Shown here: one piece after another, positions 1 through 10,542 of the stretch
How positions within the stretch are numbered: the first letter of the stretch is position 1
Layout: the number at the start of each line of letters is the position of its first letter
Source: Ditylenchus dipsaci
Taxonomy: Eukaryota; Nematoda; Chromadorea; Rhabditida; Anguinidae
Direction: 5' to 3'
Length of the DNA: 64,000 nt
Assembly: GCA_004194705.1 (NCBI GenBank)
Contig: SADC01000405.1
Location: 47,741-111,740 of the forward strand
Made by a program: the position numbers and the translations under genes
The notes under the pieces: generated by a model
Told to the model about the DNA's origin: nothing
What the model saw: the letters and a program-made list of their open reading frames with translations, nothing else
Database searches by the model: none

Positions 1-2
1 GA

Positions 3-1077
3 GCTCCAGAAGAGGAGTCAGTATCAGTTCCGTCACCGATAGCTGTGCTCTCCACCATTCGAACACCCACAGATTTGTCGCCCAAGAAACGAGCCAAGCC
101 TAATGCATCCGCTCAAGGTGTGAATGGACCAAGAACGGCAGCTGGAGGTGTGCTAGGCAGGCAAATGAGTTCAACAAGTAGCACTGGCCCTCACCACAAA
201 GTCAGCTTGTACAGAAAGCTGAAAAAATTTGCGTCCTGGCTGAAAAAGACTATATCGGAGAAAGATTGTGCTCTGATTGTGCTGGTAAGATTTTTTTTCA
301 GAATTTTTATGGTTTAGAGGGACCCCTGTGGTTTGAGTCTTGGTCTCTGGATAGGCAATGCTCAAACTACAGGGGGTACCGAGCAAAAAACCGTCGGTTC
401 TTATCGTTATCCGCACCCCACTTACTTTTTCCACAAAATAGTCAAGTTACATCATCATCATATTTATTAAACAATGGGGGGGGGTGCGGATAACCGATAA
501 GAACCAAACCGTCTTTCACGTTATATACCAAACAAATATGGTCGGTGAGAAAAAATCAATCTGTAAAAACAGATTTTTAAAAAACGACCTACGAAAAAGT
601 TATGGCCATTTTAAATGGTAGGGATTTCTCGGACCACTCTGTATGACAACCCAAAATATAATAACATTTAACGATTATTAGTTAGAGGCGGCATACCGTA
701 TTTCTTCTATAAAACGGCCCAGGCCATTTATATTTCAACCCATTGAAAATGAAAAAATTGGGTCGCTTCAAAGATTTAGTGTACACAACCAAAATTTTTA
801 AAGTCTAACCAAGTTAGCTCGTGGAATAAGAAAACGCAAAGAAACAGGTTTGCTATATTATTTTCTATTTATTTTTATTACTTTCAGGGGGCCGTTTATT
901 AGAGAGGGGTCGGTTATCGGAGAGGCGCCTTTTAATAGGGTAGCTAAATTTAGCCAGATCCTCATAACTAATTCATGCAATTTTATCTCAAAATTACAAA
1001 ACTTTGATTTTCAGGCCATCTTTGTCTTCCTGGCTGTCGGAATTGCTGTTTTCTTGAACTCCTACTACGAGTTTTGA
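3..1077 (+). CDS. C-terminal part of a tail-anchored membrane protein (5' end outside window)
   Basis: Two exons are visible. Exon 3-284 is open in frame from the window edge, 94 codons, and ends at a good donor (gtaaga at 285). Exon 1015-1077 follows a tttcag acceptor, joins in phase 0 and stops with TGA. The exposed part is polar, rich in Ser, Thr and Pro, with a basic stretch (SPKKRAKP) and then RKLKKFASWLKK. The join builds one hydrophobic segment (ALIVL plus AIFVFLAVGIAVFL) followed by only NSYYEF, so the protein should be anchored in a membrane by its C-terminus with the N-terminal part in the cytosol. That layout is typical of SNAREs, cytochrome b5-like and ER or mitochondrial tail-anchored proteins, but no family signature is visible. 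The intron of about 730 bases holds a small foldback (390-515) and a Tigger-like fragment. The reading frame and splice sites are clear; the function is unknown. Confidence 0.6.
390..515. repeat. Short foldback in the intron of the tail-anchored gene
   Basis: The arms cggttcttatcgttatccgc and its near complement (ggtgcggataaccgataaga) face each other around an AT-rich centre. They lie just inside copies of the gggacccctgtgg / acagggggtaccg motif (about 320-380) that recurs through the window. This is probably a MITE remnant. Confidence 0.5.
685..930. repeat. Tigger-like MITE fragment
   Basis: It begins at taccgtatttcttctataaa (about 688) and has a degraded partner, agagaggggtcggttatcgg, near 901. 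The start matches the CCGTATTTCCTCTAAT family that is complete elsewhere in the window (for example 20832-20979). Confidence 0.35.
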
Positions 1078-3710
1078 AGCACAGAAACAAATAGCTGAAT
1101 ATCCGAGTATTTACACAAAACAAAGCTGTGAACCAGTGACCAACCCACCCACCAAACACACACACATTTAGTCCTAATGCTGTGCTTCTTGACTTGACTG
1201 TGACAAAGTTCTAAATATCTCGTCTTCACCAGATATAATATCTCTTTTTGTTGTTGTACCAGCATATATACAAAAGCCACCCACATATCCAATTATCACC
1301 AATTATAGTTATTTATTCTATTTTTTCTTCCTTGTCAAACCAACCTACAAAATATCCAGCAGTAGTCGCTTTTTTCCTTGCATTTGCTTGTATTTTCCTT
1401 CCTCTTTGTAATCCACAAAACACACATGTCTCTTTTGCTGTTTTCGGGACCTTTGATTTTTTTCTTTTACTGGTGAAAGCGACCTGAAAATAGGAATTCA
1501 ATCTTTTTCGTTGTGAAAACTGAGTTCGTATTTTTGGGTCGACAAAATTTTCATTTGTGTCTTACTGTTGCAACTTTATGGTGCTTCTCTGTTTGTCCGC
1601 TTGAAATGTTGTACACAAGCTGTAGTAATTTATTTAACTTTTTCACATGGTATATTTCTGTTAAAAGGTTTTGCTAAATTGTTGTGGTTTTTGTTGATTA
1701 GCTGAAGAAGTAAAAATTCGAAAGTAACTAATTTCAGCTTAAAAATTTAAAAATGTCAGCCCATAAAGATGTTTTGATTGATTACTGTAATGTGAAAAAA
1801 ACATACACAGTCAACCAACCCTGAGAGCCAGTCCTTAGTATTATTTCAGTAATGGTCGACTGCAAAATCAACTTGAAAACATATGAAAAGAGGGGTACTG
1901 ATTTTGCCTGGGTCCTGTGTGTTGCTCTTTTGGCTGAGGTTCAGGCAAGGCAAGGCCAGCATATGTTAGGACGAATTCAAACATATTAAGTAAGAAAATG
2001 TATTTAAAGGGCAAAATTTAAAAGTGCTTTCGTCCCTCTGTTGTTATTTGGCCCGTGCTTATGAGCAATATAGTCCAGCATACGATGGACTTTTTGTAGT
2101 ACCTTTTTTTAGTTTATTAAACACAATTAAGTCTGTTCTAACTTGCGCTGGTCTGCGCAAGCACCTAACCACAAGGAGAAAACAAGAGAAAATCAGGACA
2201 AAAATTGCCGGTCTGCAAATTTAAGACAAAAAAGTCCAAATTGCCAAACACTAACATCTGTTGTAAACATCATCCTTCCATTTTTTTTACAAAAAGTGAA
2301 CTCAAGCTAAAAAAACTTCCAAATCAACATTTTCTCAACTTTTTAACATCTGGTCTATTCAAACTTTCTAAAATCAAACCATACATAATCTTTCAAATCT
2401 GAGCGCATATATTTGCTAATAATCCTTTCTATGCTTATAGCTGTTTTTCTGTAACCCATATATTAATTACAAAAAAAAATTCGTTACAAAACTTGTCCTC
2501 GCTTTTCTATTTACCATTTTTTCTGAAAAAATGTGATACTATGCTTTTTACTTTGCTTATTCTATTTCTTTGTATCTCTCAAAAAAGTTTCTAAACTTCT
2601 ATCTTTATATATGATTTCTGCTTTTTCTATTATCTATCTGCTGTGTGCTCTTAATTCTTTTTTCTTCAATTTTTTCATGGAGGCTAAATTTTTTAGATAA
2701 TTTTATAAATATTGTTATATTTGTTGTCTTAAAAACTAATTTATAACTTTTAAATATATATCTGTTTTGTGTGTGGACTTTTTATTATGATTATTAATGT
2801 ATTAACTATGGTTTGATTTTTTTAAGATTGGCAAAAAGAAGATTTATATTTGTTTGCTTGTTTTTTGTGGGAGTTTTCGAACGCATGAAACCCTATTTTC
2901 TATATATATTTTGTTGGATGAAAATTTGAAAATTCGTTGATCTATAAATATGTGATGGCTTTTTGAAAAAAAAATACAAAAAATGCATAATATAAACAAT
3001 AAAAAAATTCACGCTACTGCTTCGGTCAGTCTGGTCCCGAATATCGCAAAATTTCCGATTTGGTTTTTTTTTCAATAACTAAAAAATTTTACCGCTTTAA
3101 AAACAAAACCTCGATTTAGTAGCTCCAGGCATGTGCATGGCCACAATGTCGAGGTATGATTTTGGTGGTGGGTGAATATCGAATTAGGGGCTTCTTACGA
3201 TAAGAGCAATTTTTATTGTGTAAAAGATTTTAGTTGGCTCTTTGTATACCTGGCATCAACCATTTGATTAGTCTAAAAATTTACATAAACATAAACATAA
3301 AAATTTTAAACATAAAACTTAAACATAAAAATGAACATTTACGACATCTGTATCAAGTTTGTGTTTTATAAGCTTCTAAAACTGAAATTGAGCTTTTGAA
3401 ATTGTTCTTGGTCATCGATATACCCACAAGCCTTGCGAAAATATTGCAGAAAATCTGGGAAAATGGGGTTGCAAAAGTAACAATAGAACAAAAGCTCGCA
3501 AAATGTTGTCGCCCTGATGTATCTTAATAAGAAGCTCATAGGCTGTGGCATAAGAATGAATTTTAAGAATAAAGCGCTTTAGGATACATCTGCAAAACAC
3601 CGTTTTACAAGTTCTGAAAGTCTATTGTCAGTAGAACTGGAAATTTAAACAAATGCATATATTTGAAATCGAACCTGTGGCATAAGATTAAAGCTTAGGG
3701 CTATACTACT
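1078..3710. other. AT-rich intergenic DNA, no gene recognised
   Basis: About 2.6 kb of low-GC sequence downstream of the tail-anchored gene. All ORFs are short with no domain signal. The first 200-300 bases are probably its 3' UTR. Oligo-T and oligo-A runs are frequent, and a short tandem run of aaacataa units lies at 3285-3330. No foldback longer than about 20 bases was noticed. Confidence 0.5.
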
Positions 3711-3721
3711 GTTAAAGGGAT

Positions 3722-3958
3722 GTTTCGGGCAACCGGACAAAAGCCCCAAAAAGGCTTTTGTCGCCCGACCAAAAGTTCTGGAAAACGGCTTTAGTCGGTT
3801 GATCTCTCACCATGTTATATACTAAATAAAGCTAAGGATCTTAGCTTTATTTTGGTATATAAAATGTAAAAAGGTCACCGACCAAAGCCCTTTTTCAGAA
3901 CTTTTAAAAAAAGCGAAAAAAACCCCTTTTCGGGGCTTTTGTCCGGTTGCCCCGTTTC
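3722..3958. repeat. Foldback MITE with TCGGGCAACCGGACAAAAGC ends
   Basis: The left end tcgggcaaccggacaaaagc (3726) is matched on the opposite strand by gcttttgtccggttgccccg (about 3936). The interior is also self-complementary (agctaaggatcttagct near 3830). It is a compact 240-bp non-autonomous element with no ORF. Confidence 0.7.
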
Positions 3959-4029
3959 GCCCATTTTAAAAGAAAGAACTATTTAAGAAACTTAAAAGAA
4001 CTAGTTTATGACTGTTATTCAAGAAAACA

Positions 4030-4185
4030 TAATGTCTGCTACCACCAGGATTCGAACCTGTAACCTCAAAAAATTGCGAAAAAAATCAACAGGGGGACCA
4101 AGGCAAAATTAGCGGTTCGCCTATTTTGGACAAATGTCCAAAAGGGGGCGAAACGTCCATGCACCATACTACTGAGCCACACATA
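4030..4185 (-). pseudogene. tRNA-like relic or SINE head, interrupted
   Basis: On the minus strand a D-arm-like stretch (tggctcagtagtatggtgca, about 4160-4179) and a T-arm with loop (acaggttcgaatcctgg, about 4041-4057) lie in tRNA order. About 100 bases separate them, including the window-wide tgccttggtccccctgttga motif. The flanks that would form the acceptor stem (gtatgtg and tggtagc) do not pair, so this is not a working tRNA. It is best read as a tRNA-derived repeat or a tRNA relic split by an insertion. Confidence 0.4.
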
Positions 4186-4859
4186 CCTATTCAAATCGTT
4201 GCTTATCTTCAATACAACGTATATCAAAAATTTCTAATTTTCAAAAGCCAATATCTCAGCGCATATTAGCTAGCAGATTTTGTGAACGGTTTTGTAATCA
4301 GCTCAAAGAGAGCTACGTTTTGGTATATAATATAACGTTATTTGATATGTAACGGGGTGGGCGTACCTTTCCCGTGTAAGATATAAAATTCAAATTCAGC
4401 TCCATCTCAAGGACACATTCCCTAACTTTATACTTTACTTTCTAACTTTATACACATATACCCGGGTAAAAGTTTTTTCGGCATGGCCCGCTAGTGATTT
4501 TGAAAATTACGGCCCGAGTAGATGCTTGATAAGTGGGTCGCCGTGTAAAAGGGCCAGTAGGTTTTTTATATGGCAAAAAGTTTTAGTCATTGATAAACAA
4601 CAGGTAAAATAGGAATTCTTAAATATTTGGAAGCAGACTGTCAAAAAAGAGCCGTCAAAAAGCTTCGAAAATCTGAACAAAAAGTTTGCTGCACTACTCC
4701 GAGATGGATGCCGTTTTTTCGAAGTTGGACTGTAATGTAGCCGATGACATTTATTGCTTTTACAAAAATGTCCTTTGAACTAATGTGGGTTGAGATGCAG
4801 CTATTATGACACAAAAAATAGTGATGAATGTAAAACCAAAGATAGATCCTTTGAAAAGT

Positions 4860-5290
4860 CTTTTCAAAAAAACTTTAAAGGAGGGGGGGGGGGACTTTTG
4901 GGGCTACCTTTTGGCATTGACTATTTTTACCTTTTTTCTTAAATTTTGATTTCTCATCACAGATATTTTTACACCTTTTTGTAGCTGAAAATTTTCTCTA
5001 TCGATTAAGTGGTCAAACACCCTAATTGAAAATAATTTTTGGGAAAGTCACACCAACTTTTCACTAAAAATCAAGTCTTAGGCTGAATTTGGTTTTTAGT
5101 GAAAAGTTGGTGTGAATTTCCCAAAACTTATTATCAATTAGGGTGTTTGACCGCTTAATCGATAAAGAAAATTCTTAGCTACAAAACGGTGTAAAAATAT
5201 CTGAGATGAGAAATCAAAATTAAAGAAAAAAAGGTAAAAATAGTCAATGTCAAAAGATAGCCGCAAAAGTTCCCCCTTTAAAAAAGTGTT
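4860..5290. repeat. Long palindromic MITE
   Basis: Arms of about 200 bases face each other around a centre near 5080. For example aaaagttggtgtgaatttcc (about 5101) answers gggaaagtcacaccaacttt (5041), and agggtgtttgaccgcttaat answers attaagtggtcaaacaccct. There is no coding content. It abuts the next foldback element on the right. Confidence 0.75.
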
Positions 5291-5925
5291 AAAGGACCCT
5301 GTCTCTTTCTTATCATGGCAATTTGAAAGTTTTGAATGTGCGCGGGACCACAGTGTGGTCACCACACACATTTTGTCAATAATAATTTCGAATTGTTTTT
5401 TTATTTGCGCTTATTGTTTAGAAAATAAACTTGTAAATTTGTTCAAAATTTAGAACCATTCACTAGTCGCTTGACAATGCCAGATCGGACAACATATCCG
5501 TAAAAGCCCAAGTGCAACCCCCGCCCCCTCCCCCTCCAAGGAGTATTTTTCTCTAAGCGTCCTATTTTGAGTTCCCTTAATTTTTTTAAAGTTTTCTTTT
5601 TTGCAATGTGTAGCGCGCTAACTTAGGCTTAGGCCTTAGGCTTAGATGAAAAAAGTCTGCTTAGAGAAAAATACTCTTTGCAGGGAGGGGGGGGGCGGGT
5701 GTGGTGCACTTGGGTTGCTGTCAACTTATCTGACTTTCCCTGCTTTACAACTGTCACTGTGGAAACGTGACTTATATCGAATAGAACATAACGTTTAAAA
5801 TTTAAAATGCAAACAAAAAAATAACTCTAAAATGTTATTGACAAAATCCGTGTGGTCCTGCGCGCATTCAAACCTTTGAAATTACCATCATAAGGAAGAT
5901 ACAGGGTCCTTTAATGTATCAACTG
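5290..5925. repeat. Foldback element with AAAGGACCCTGT ends
   Basis: The left end aaaggaccctgtctctttct (about 5290) is matched by aagatacagggtcctttaat at the right (about 5898-5917). The inner pairs match as well: gtgcgcgggaccac with gtggtcctgcgcgc, and the poly-C flanked ctctaagc with gcttagag blocks. A partial relative lies near 37365-37405 (ttagggtggtccagcgcgaa). Confidence 0.7.
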
Positions 5926-6037
5926 TGCCAAACTGTATTGCTCCTTCGGCCATTGTGGAGCTAAATGTGTCCTTTCCAGTTTTACCCGGGTTATAAAATA
6001 AACTAATAATTTTTTATTTAATAAACATTTTTTGTGA

Positions 6038-6793
6038 TTATGCATTTTTAGGCTTAGGCTGTCTTATTGGTATTCCCATTTCCTTGAGTTTTGCCTCTTT
6101 TTCTGACTGAGGTCGAGTGGAGCATACCAAAGTGCAATACCTAGAATAGTAATTACAGTAAAGTATGATCTTTTGCACCACAATGCATTACCAACGAGGT
6201 CCATAACGACCACGAAGTCCATGATCCACAGCACAGTGACCCATTTGCAAGTTGGTGCCACAAAGGCCACATTTGAAGCATTTTTATGAACTGAAAAAAG
6301 TTGATTTAATACAATTGCTTGTTTGAATTTTTCTTGTGAAGTACCCAGTTTGGGTACCCTGAGCATAATTTTCGGGTCAGCTACCCAGACTCAAAACCCA
6401 AAATGTTAAAGTAGGCGAGTCAAGCACCCGAAAACGGGTGCTTGAATCGACAATACAATATGCATTCAGGTGTTTATTTGACTGAGAATAAGATATTATG
6501 AAATACAGTTCGAGTTTTAAAGCAGGATTTAACCCTAAAATAGGACCGGGCGGGACGTTGGTCAGTGTCCTGCATATCCTCCTCGCTGCTGAGAATCATT
6601 AATTTTAATTAAAATATTTATTAAAATGGTATAATTATTCGACTTCTGCTCAGCCTTAAAGTAGTATGAACTTAAAACACTTACTAGTCTCTTTTTCGAC
6701 CACTAATTTATCAGCGTGTGGCACAAGCTCACCACATGTTGCACATGGCTCAATGTTTGGGTCCTGAGCATTACCAAAGGGTCCACTTGCCAT
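6038..6793 (-). CDS. Small LIM-domain protein, paralogue B
   Basis: Three exons: 6685-6793 (ATG at 6793-6791), 6192-6290 and 6038-6140 (TAA). The protein has one LIM zinc-binding module. CATC gives the first two ligands, H-x2-C-x2-C-x2-C the middle set (ending CFKCGLC), and WYCTLVC the last pair across an exon junction. A short tail rich in Lys and Glu (SEKEAKLKE) follows. LIM domains bind two zinc ions and mediate protein-protein contacts in cytoskeletal or nuclear complexes; the partner is unknown. Residues DKLVVEKET and the phase-1 intron after them are shared with the gene at 8960-9365, so the two are paralogues. The frame of exon 2 needs one extra base in the run of five A at about 6281-6285, exactly at the H-K-x-C turn. 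A polyadenylation signal (AATAAA on the minus strand, 6013-6018) lies 20 bases past the stop. Confidence 0.75.
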
Positions 6794-7079
6794 TTTACTT
6801 TGTTTATCTTAAATTTTACGTTAGCATCGGGAAAATTTTATTAAATAACTATTTCTACAAAAATATATTCAAATTACAGGGAGCTGAAATATGAATAGTT
6901 GGAGTAGACCAACTCGCCAATCTGAAACAGTTACCTACTTTAAGGGACATCTGACCTTGAAGGGTCATCCACGGCAGTAAAAATTTTTAACGTTTGAATG
7001 CGCGCTGGACACTTTTTCATTTCGAAATTAAGTTTGTTTCTAATTTGATTTTTGAAAAAAAAAATACAATTAGAGATGG

Positions 7080-7225
7080 AGTCAGGATTCCGAATCAGGA
7101 TCATAATCTTCAATCAGCTGCTGTATTGTACGTTGATAACTGTAGAATTTCTACAGTTATCAAATTGGGATTCCGATTTTAAAATTTATCCTAATCCTCT
7201 TTTTATATCAAATCCCGATTCAGGA
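7080..7225. repeat. Degenerate ATTCCGATT array with a perfect 32-base hairpin
   Basis: Imperfect copies of gattccgattc words fill this stretch. Inside it ttgataactgtagaa and its exact complement ttctacagttatcaa face each other across two bases (about 7132-7163). It resembles the CCCGATCCCG-type stretches at 28570-28700 and 29090-29190. Confidence 0.5.
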
Positions 7226-8959
7226 TTCCGATTTTGCCAAAACTCTATTTCTAATTACAATGGGTCAGTTGATATCTTACTAAGAACTAGAAGATCAGGG
7301 CTATACGCCAGTGTAAAAAAAAAATTAAAAATTGATATGAAAATACCTAGAAGACAAGGTTTTATAAGTTTACCGAGAAAATCTAATAATTTAACAGGAA
7401 AGTTCACGGAATAGCCGAAAGATTTCAATTTGATCCGATTTTATCAAAAAAAAACTGTCGATTTTTTCATTGAACATTCAAAAGGTACGTCATAAAAGTC
7501 CTTACTATTTTTCACGTGTTCGTACACAAAACTAGCTCAATCTACAGTCTAAGTGGCTCCCTTTACTAAGTGGCCAGGTTGAGTCCAATTTTATTGGTTC
7601 AGCCATCAATAGGCAACGAAGATGGGACGAACGGGTGGTTTGCCTCAAAGGTGTCTGGTGAGCAAGGCCTGACTGTGTAAGCAAAAGTAAGACACCAAAA
7701 ATTGAAAATCGGGAGATTTTGGAAATCAAAGAAAGAAGCACAAAACCAAAGTGAAGAACTAAAGGTCAGTAAGAAAAACAAGCACATTCTCAGTTGATTG
7801 CCAATGTGTGGGTGAGCAAAATTTTAGCAGTTGTTGTTTTGTTCTCAGATGTGTTTGAAGAAACAAAACAGCTTTTTTCCTAGCTAGCCCACCCTTTTGC
7901 TTCAAGCTCTAACTAAATCGCACACATGTTTCTTCTTTAGCCTGCTAGCCTACCCACGCTGTTTTTGATCCTTCCCATAAAAATAAAAAAGTTTTGAAGC
8001 TATAAGTTATGAGTGCATGAATATTTTTAAGATTCGTTTAATTCGGATTTGAACTTTTGTCTTGTCTTAAATATTTTTTAAAATTTAATTTCAATGTAAC
8101 CATAGAAATTTTTTTGACCGTAGGCCCTTTAAAATAAAAAGCCATTATTGTCCTTTCACCTCCCACTGGGTTTCAGAAATTTTTAAACTCTCTATTTTTT
8201 TTCTAAACTCTCTATATGCAAAATCTAGTCTGTATTTTGTGAAAGAGCAGATCATCAGCATTCGTTTCGTGTATCGGGTGTCATCGAAAATAGATTTTTT
8301 TTGCCAATATCACAGAAAATCAAAAATAAAACTCATTTTCAGAATTGTGAAACCCCGTGATATCTTGTACAGTCCGCGGATTATTTTATTTTTTTATTCT
8401 CATCACTATTGGTTTTTCTGGCACTTATGCAAAGGGGAGGGCTCATTTTATATTGATTTGAGAATAGTGTTTAATTAATTTGTCTGTACTAGAAACAATA
8501 ATAAAAAAATATATTTTCTTACAATTTTAAAAAGTTTTGACTGAAATTTGACTAAAATCTTAATTTGCCTAAGAAACTCGTTAGTCCCATGAGGCAAAAA
8601 GTCAAAATTTGGTCAAAATGTTTTTTTTTGAAAAATTGATTTTCTTGTGGGAAAGTATCAAAAAATAGCTTTTTCGCCGTTTTTAGCGCAAAAAATTAAT
8701 TAGGAGACGTTTAAAGACTATCCTCAGATCAATATGGAATCTTTCCAATTCTAACTTCCAGGTGTCTATTTGGAAAATGTAGTTTGGGAAATTGCCTTTG
8801 TCAAATGACGTTTTTGCAAGTTTATTGTATTTTCAAATTGCGAAAACTAAATCATTGAAAAAAAAAACGATTTATACATGGATTTAAAGTCGATTGATTA
8901 AAAAAACGAAAAAAATTCAGACTTATTACCAATTTTATAGTTATTGTAGACGCCATTAA
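7226..8959. other. Intergenic and promoter-side DNA between the head-to-head LIM genes
   Basis: No convincing exon. Short ORFs lack domain signals. The stretch 7535-7960 is richer in GC and contains repeated agctagcccaccc-like words. The upstream region of the 8960 gene has no recognisable TATA or initiator arrangement that I would defend. Confidence 0.4.
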
Positions 8960-9365
8960 ATGGATTTCGGTACGAGTTACACAAAGGGTGCTGAAGTAAA
9001 GCCCTGTGCTATTTGTAAACAAGTGTTACTCCTGCCGACAAAATTGTAGTTGAAAGGGAAACAAGTAAGTTATTGCTAAGTATAAAAAAATTGTGTTACA
9101 AGGTCAATTTTAGAGCGAGAGCTGTGGCTTTCTCAGTAAAAGCAAAAACAAAATTTTAATTTGCTTTTTAGTTCATAACCAATGCTTTAAATGCGGCTTT
9201 TGTGATGCTGGACTAAAGCAGGGTAGCTGTGCTATGACTCGATCACCTTATGGACTTCACTGGTACTGCTCAGGTCCTGGCACTAAACAATGTTCTCTTA
9301 AAAATACAGCGGAAAAAGAAGCAAAGCTCAAAGAAAAAGGTGCAAAGCAGCCTGCAAAAAAGTGA
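8960..9365 (+). CDS. Small LIM-domain protein, paralogue A
   Basis: Two exons: 8960-9064 (ATG) and 9172-9365 (TGA), joined in phase 1. The start is supported by the matching layout of paralogue B. The LIM ligands are PCAIC, then H-x2-C-x2-C-x2-C (IHNQCFKCGFC), then a cysteine after 21 residues (HWYC) and a last cysteine eight residues later (TKQC). A basic tail, EKEAKLKEKGAKQPAKK, closes the protein of about 99 residues. Adaptors with a single LIM domain and little else resemble the CRIP group, but the spacing in the last zinc knuckle is longer, so I do not assign it to that family. Exon 1 loses frame at the CC doublet 9035-9036 (Leu-Pro then Asp-Lys-Ile). One extra base restores spacing equal to paralogue B. 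An AATAAA signal is at 9438-9443. Confidence 0.75.
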
Positions 9366-10542
9366 GAAAAGTTAAGAAAATTATAAAAATTTCTTTGTAT
9401 AACTTAGTCATTTTTTAGAATATTGTAAATTTTTTTAAATAAATTTAATGTTAATTTTACTGTTTCTCCACTATAGTGAGCCATTCTCCTACCCTACACT
9501 GAGTCATTCAAACTTTTTTTATATCTTCTTTTATACCCTATTTCCTCTAATAGGGCGCTATATCTCAGCACAGAGAGGATATTTGGAAAATTTATTTATT
9601 GCTTTTTTAATTTTTGCGAGCTCTACCAATACCTCTTTTTCGATATTGGTTAGATACATACACCTTGAGATCAACCTCAAAATTTTCCGATGGTTTGGTG
9701 GTTTTATCCTGTTTGGTGTTTTGCAGTGGAATTTCGGGCTCTATATATGTTCACGAGGACGTCGAAAAAATATGCCTTGGTCCCCCCGTCGTTTTTTTCT
9801 GCACAATTTGTTTTCTTCTTCTATGGTCTTGAAAATTATTAATTTGCAACTGATTTAGTTGTGGTTCTTGAATTACGTAGTTTATTAGGTAAAACTTACA
9901 ACTAACCCAATTTTATGCGGTAAAAAATGTGCCGCTTTTAACAACGCAGAGACAACATCATCGACAAGATAAGTATCTCGACGATCTTAGGGTAGTCTCG
10001 TAAATGTTTATTTCTAACTTAGGTTGTCCCAAAAGTTCGCGGAATCATGCCTTGGCCCCCGCATCTTGTGTTTTGTCACATTTTTCAAATTGATTGCACC
10101 CTTTGTTTTGGTTTTATGCTTTCTTATAAACGGGATATATATTTGACAAAAAACGAATTAAAAAAAATTATACAGGTAAATAAAAATCATTCGCGATATA
10201 AGATGTACTCCCTTTACAATAAAAAAAACATATTCACTATTTCAGCTATAAACAACAAATATAATAAAAAGAAGAAAGTCTTTTATAAATATTGAGTTCA
10301 TCTTTGTAAAAACAGAGTGAAATCAGTCTTTAAATGCTCAGATTTTTAGGGATTCACCGAGAATAATATTGTCCCCCTACAGTCACTAGCTCGTTAAAAC
10401 AAAATAAAAACCTGAAAATTACCGACAGATAAGCTTTATTAAAATTAATTTGATTTTTTTGTCTGTAGCAAGTTTCGTTTAAATAATTTCTATATAACCT
10501 AATTATTCCAAAAAAATTGTTTTAAACTTAAAAAAATACAAA
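9366..10542. other. Intergenic DNA with two copies of the tgccttggtcccccc motif
   Basis: No gene recognised. The motif occurs at about 9773 (atgccttggtccccccgtcg) and 10047 (atgccttggcccccgcat). Between them a few words repeat in opposite orientation, which suggests a decayed foldback. A polyadenylation signal for the kinase gene on the minus strand (TTTATT, 10435-10440) lies near the right end. Confidence 0.4.

Noticed and set aside
1248..1487. ORF of 79 codons as a gene
   Set aside because: The hydrophobic translation comes from oligo-T sequence. No splice context, no domain, and an equally long ORF runs on the other strand.
4040..4060. Functional tRNA gene on the minus strand
   Set aside because: The T-arm is good but the acceptor strands do not pair and about 100 foreign bases separate the D- and T-arms.
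8960..9365. Naming the LIM protein CRIP
   Set aside because: The single LIM and small size fit, but the last zinc pair spacing and the tail do not match CRIP closely.
9448..9858. 136-codon ORF as a gene
   Set aside because: Phe/Ile/Leu-rich translation of AT-rich DNA. It overlaps the LIM-A 3' end region and carries the repeat motif at 9773.
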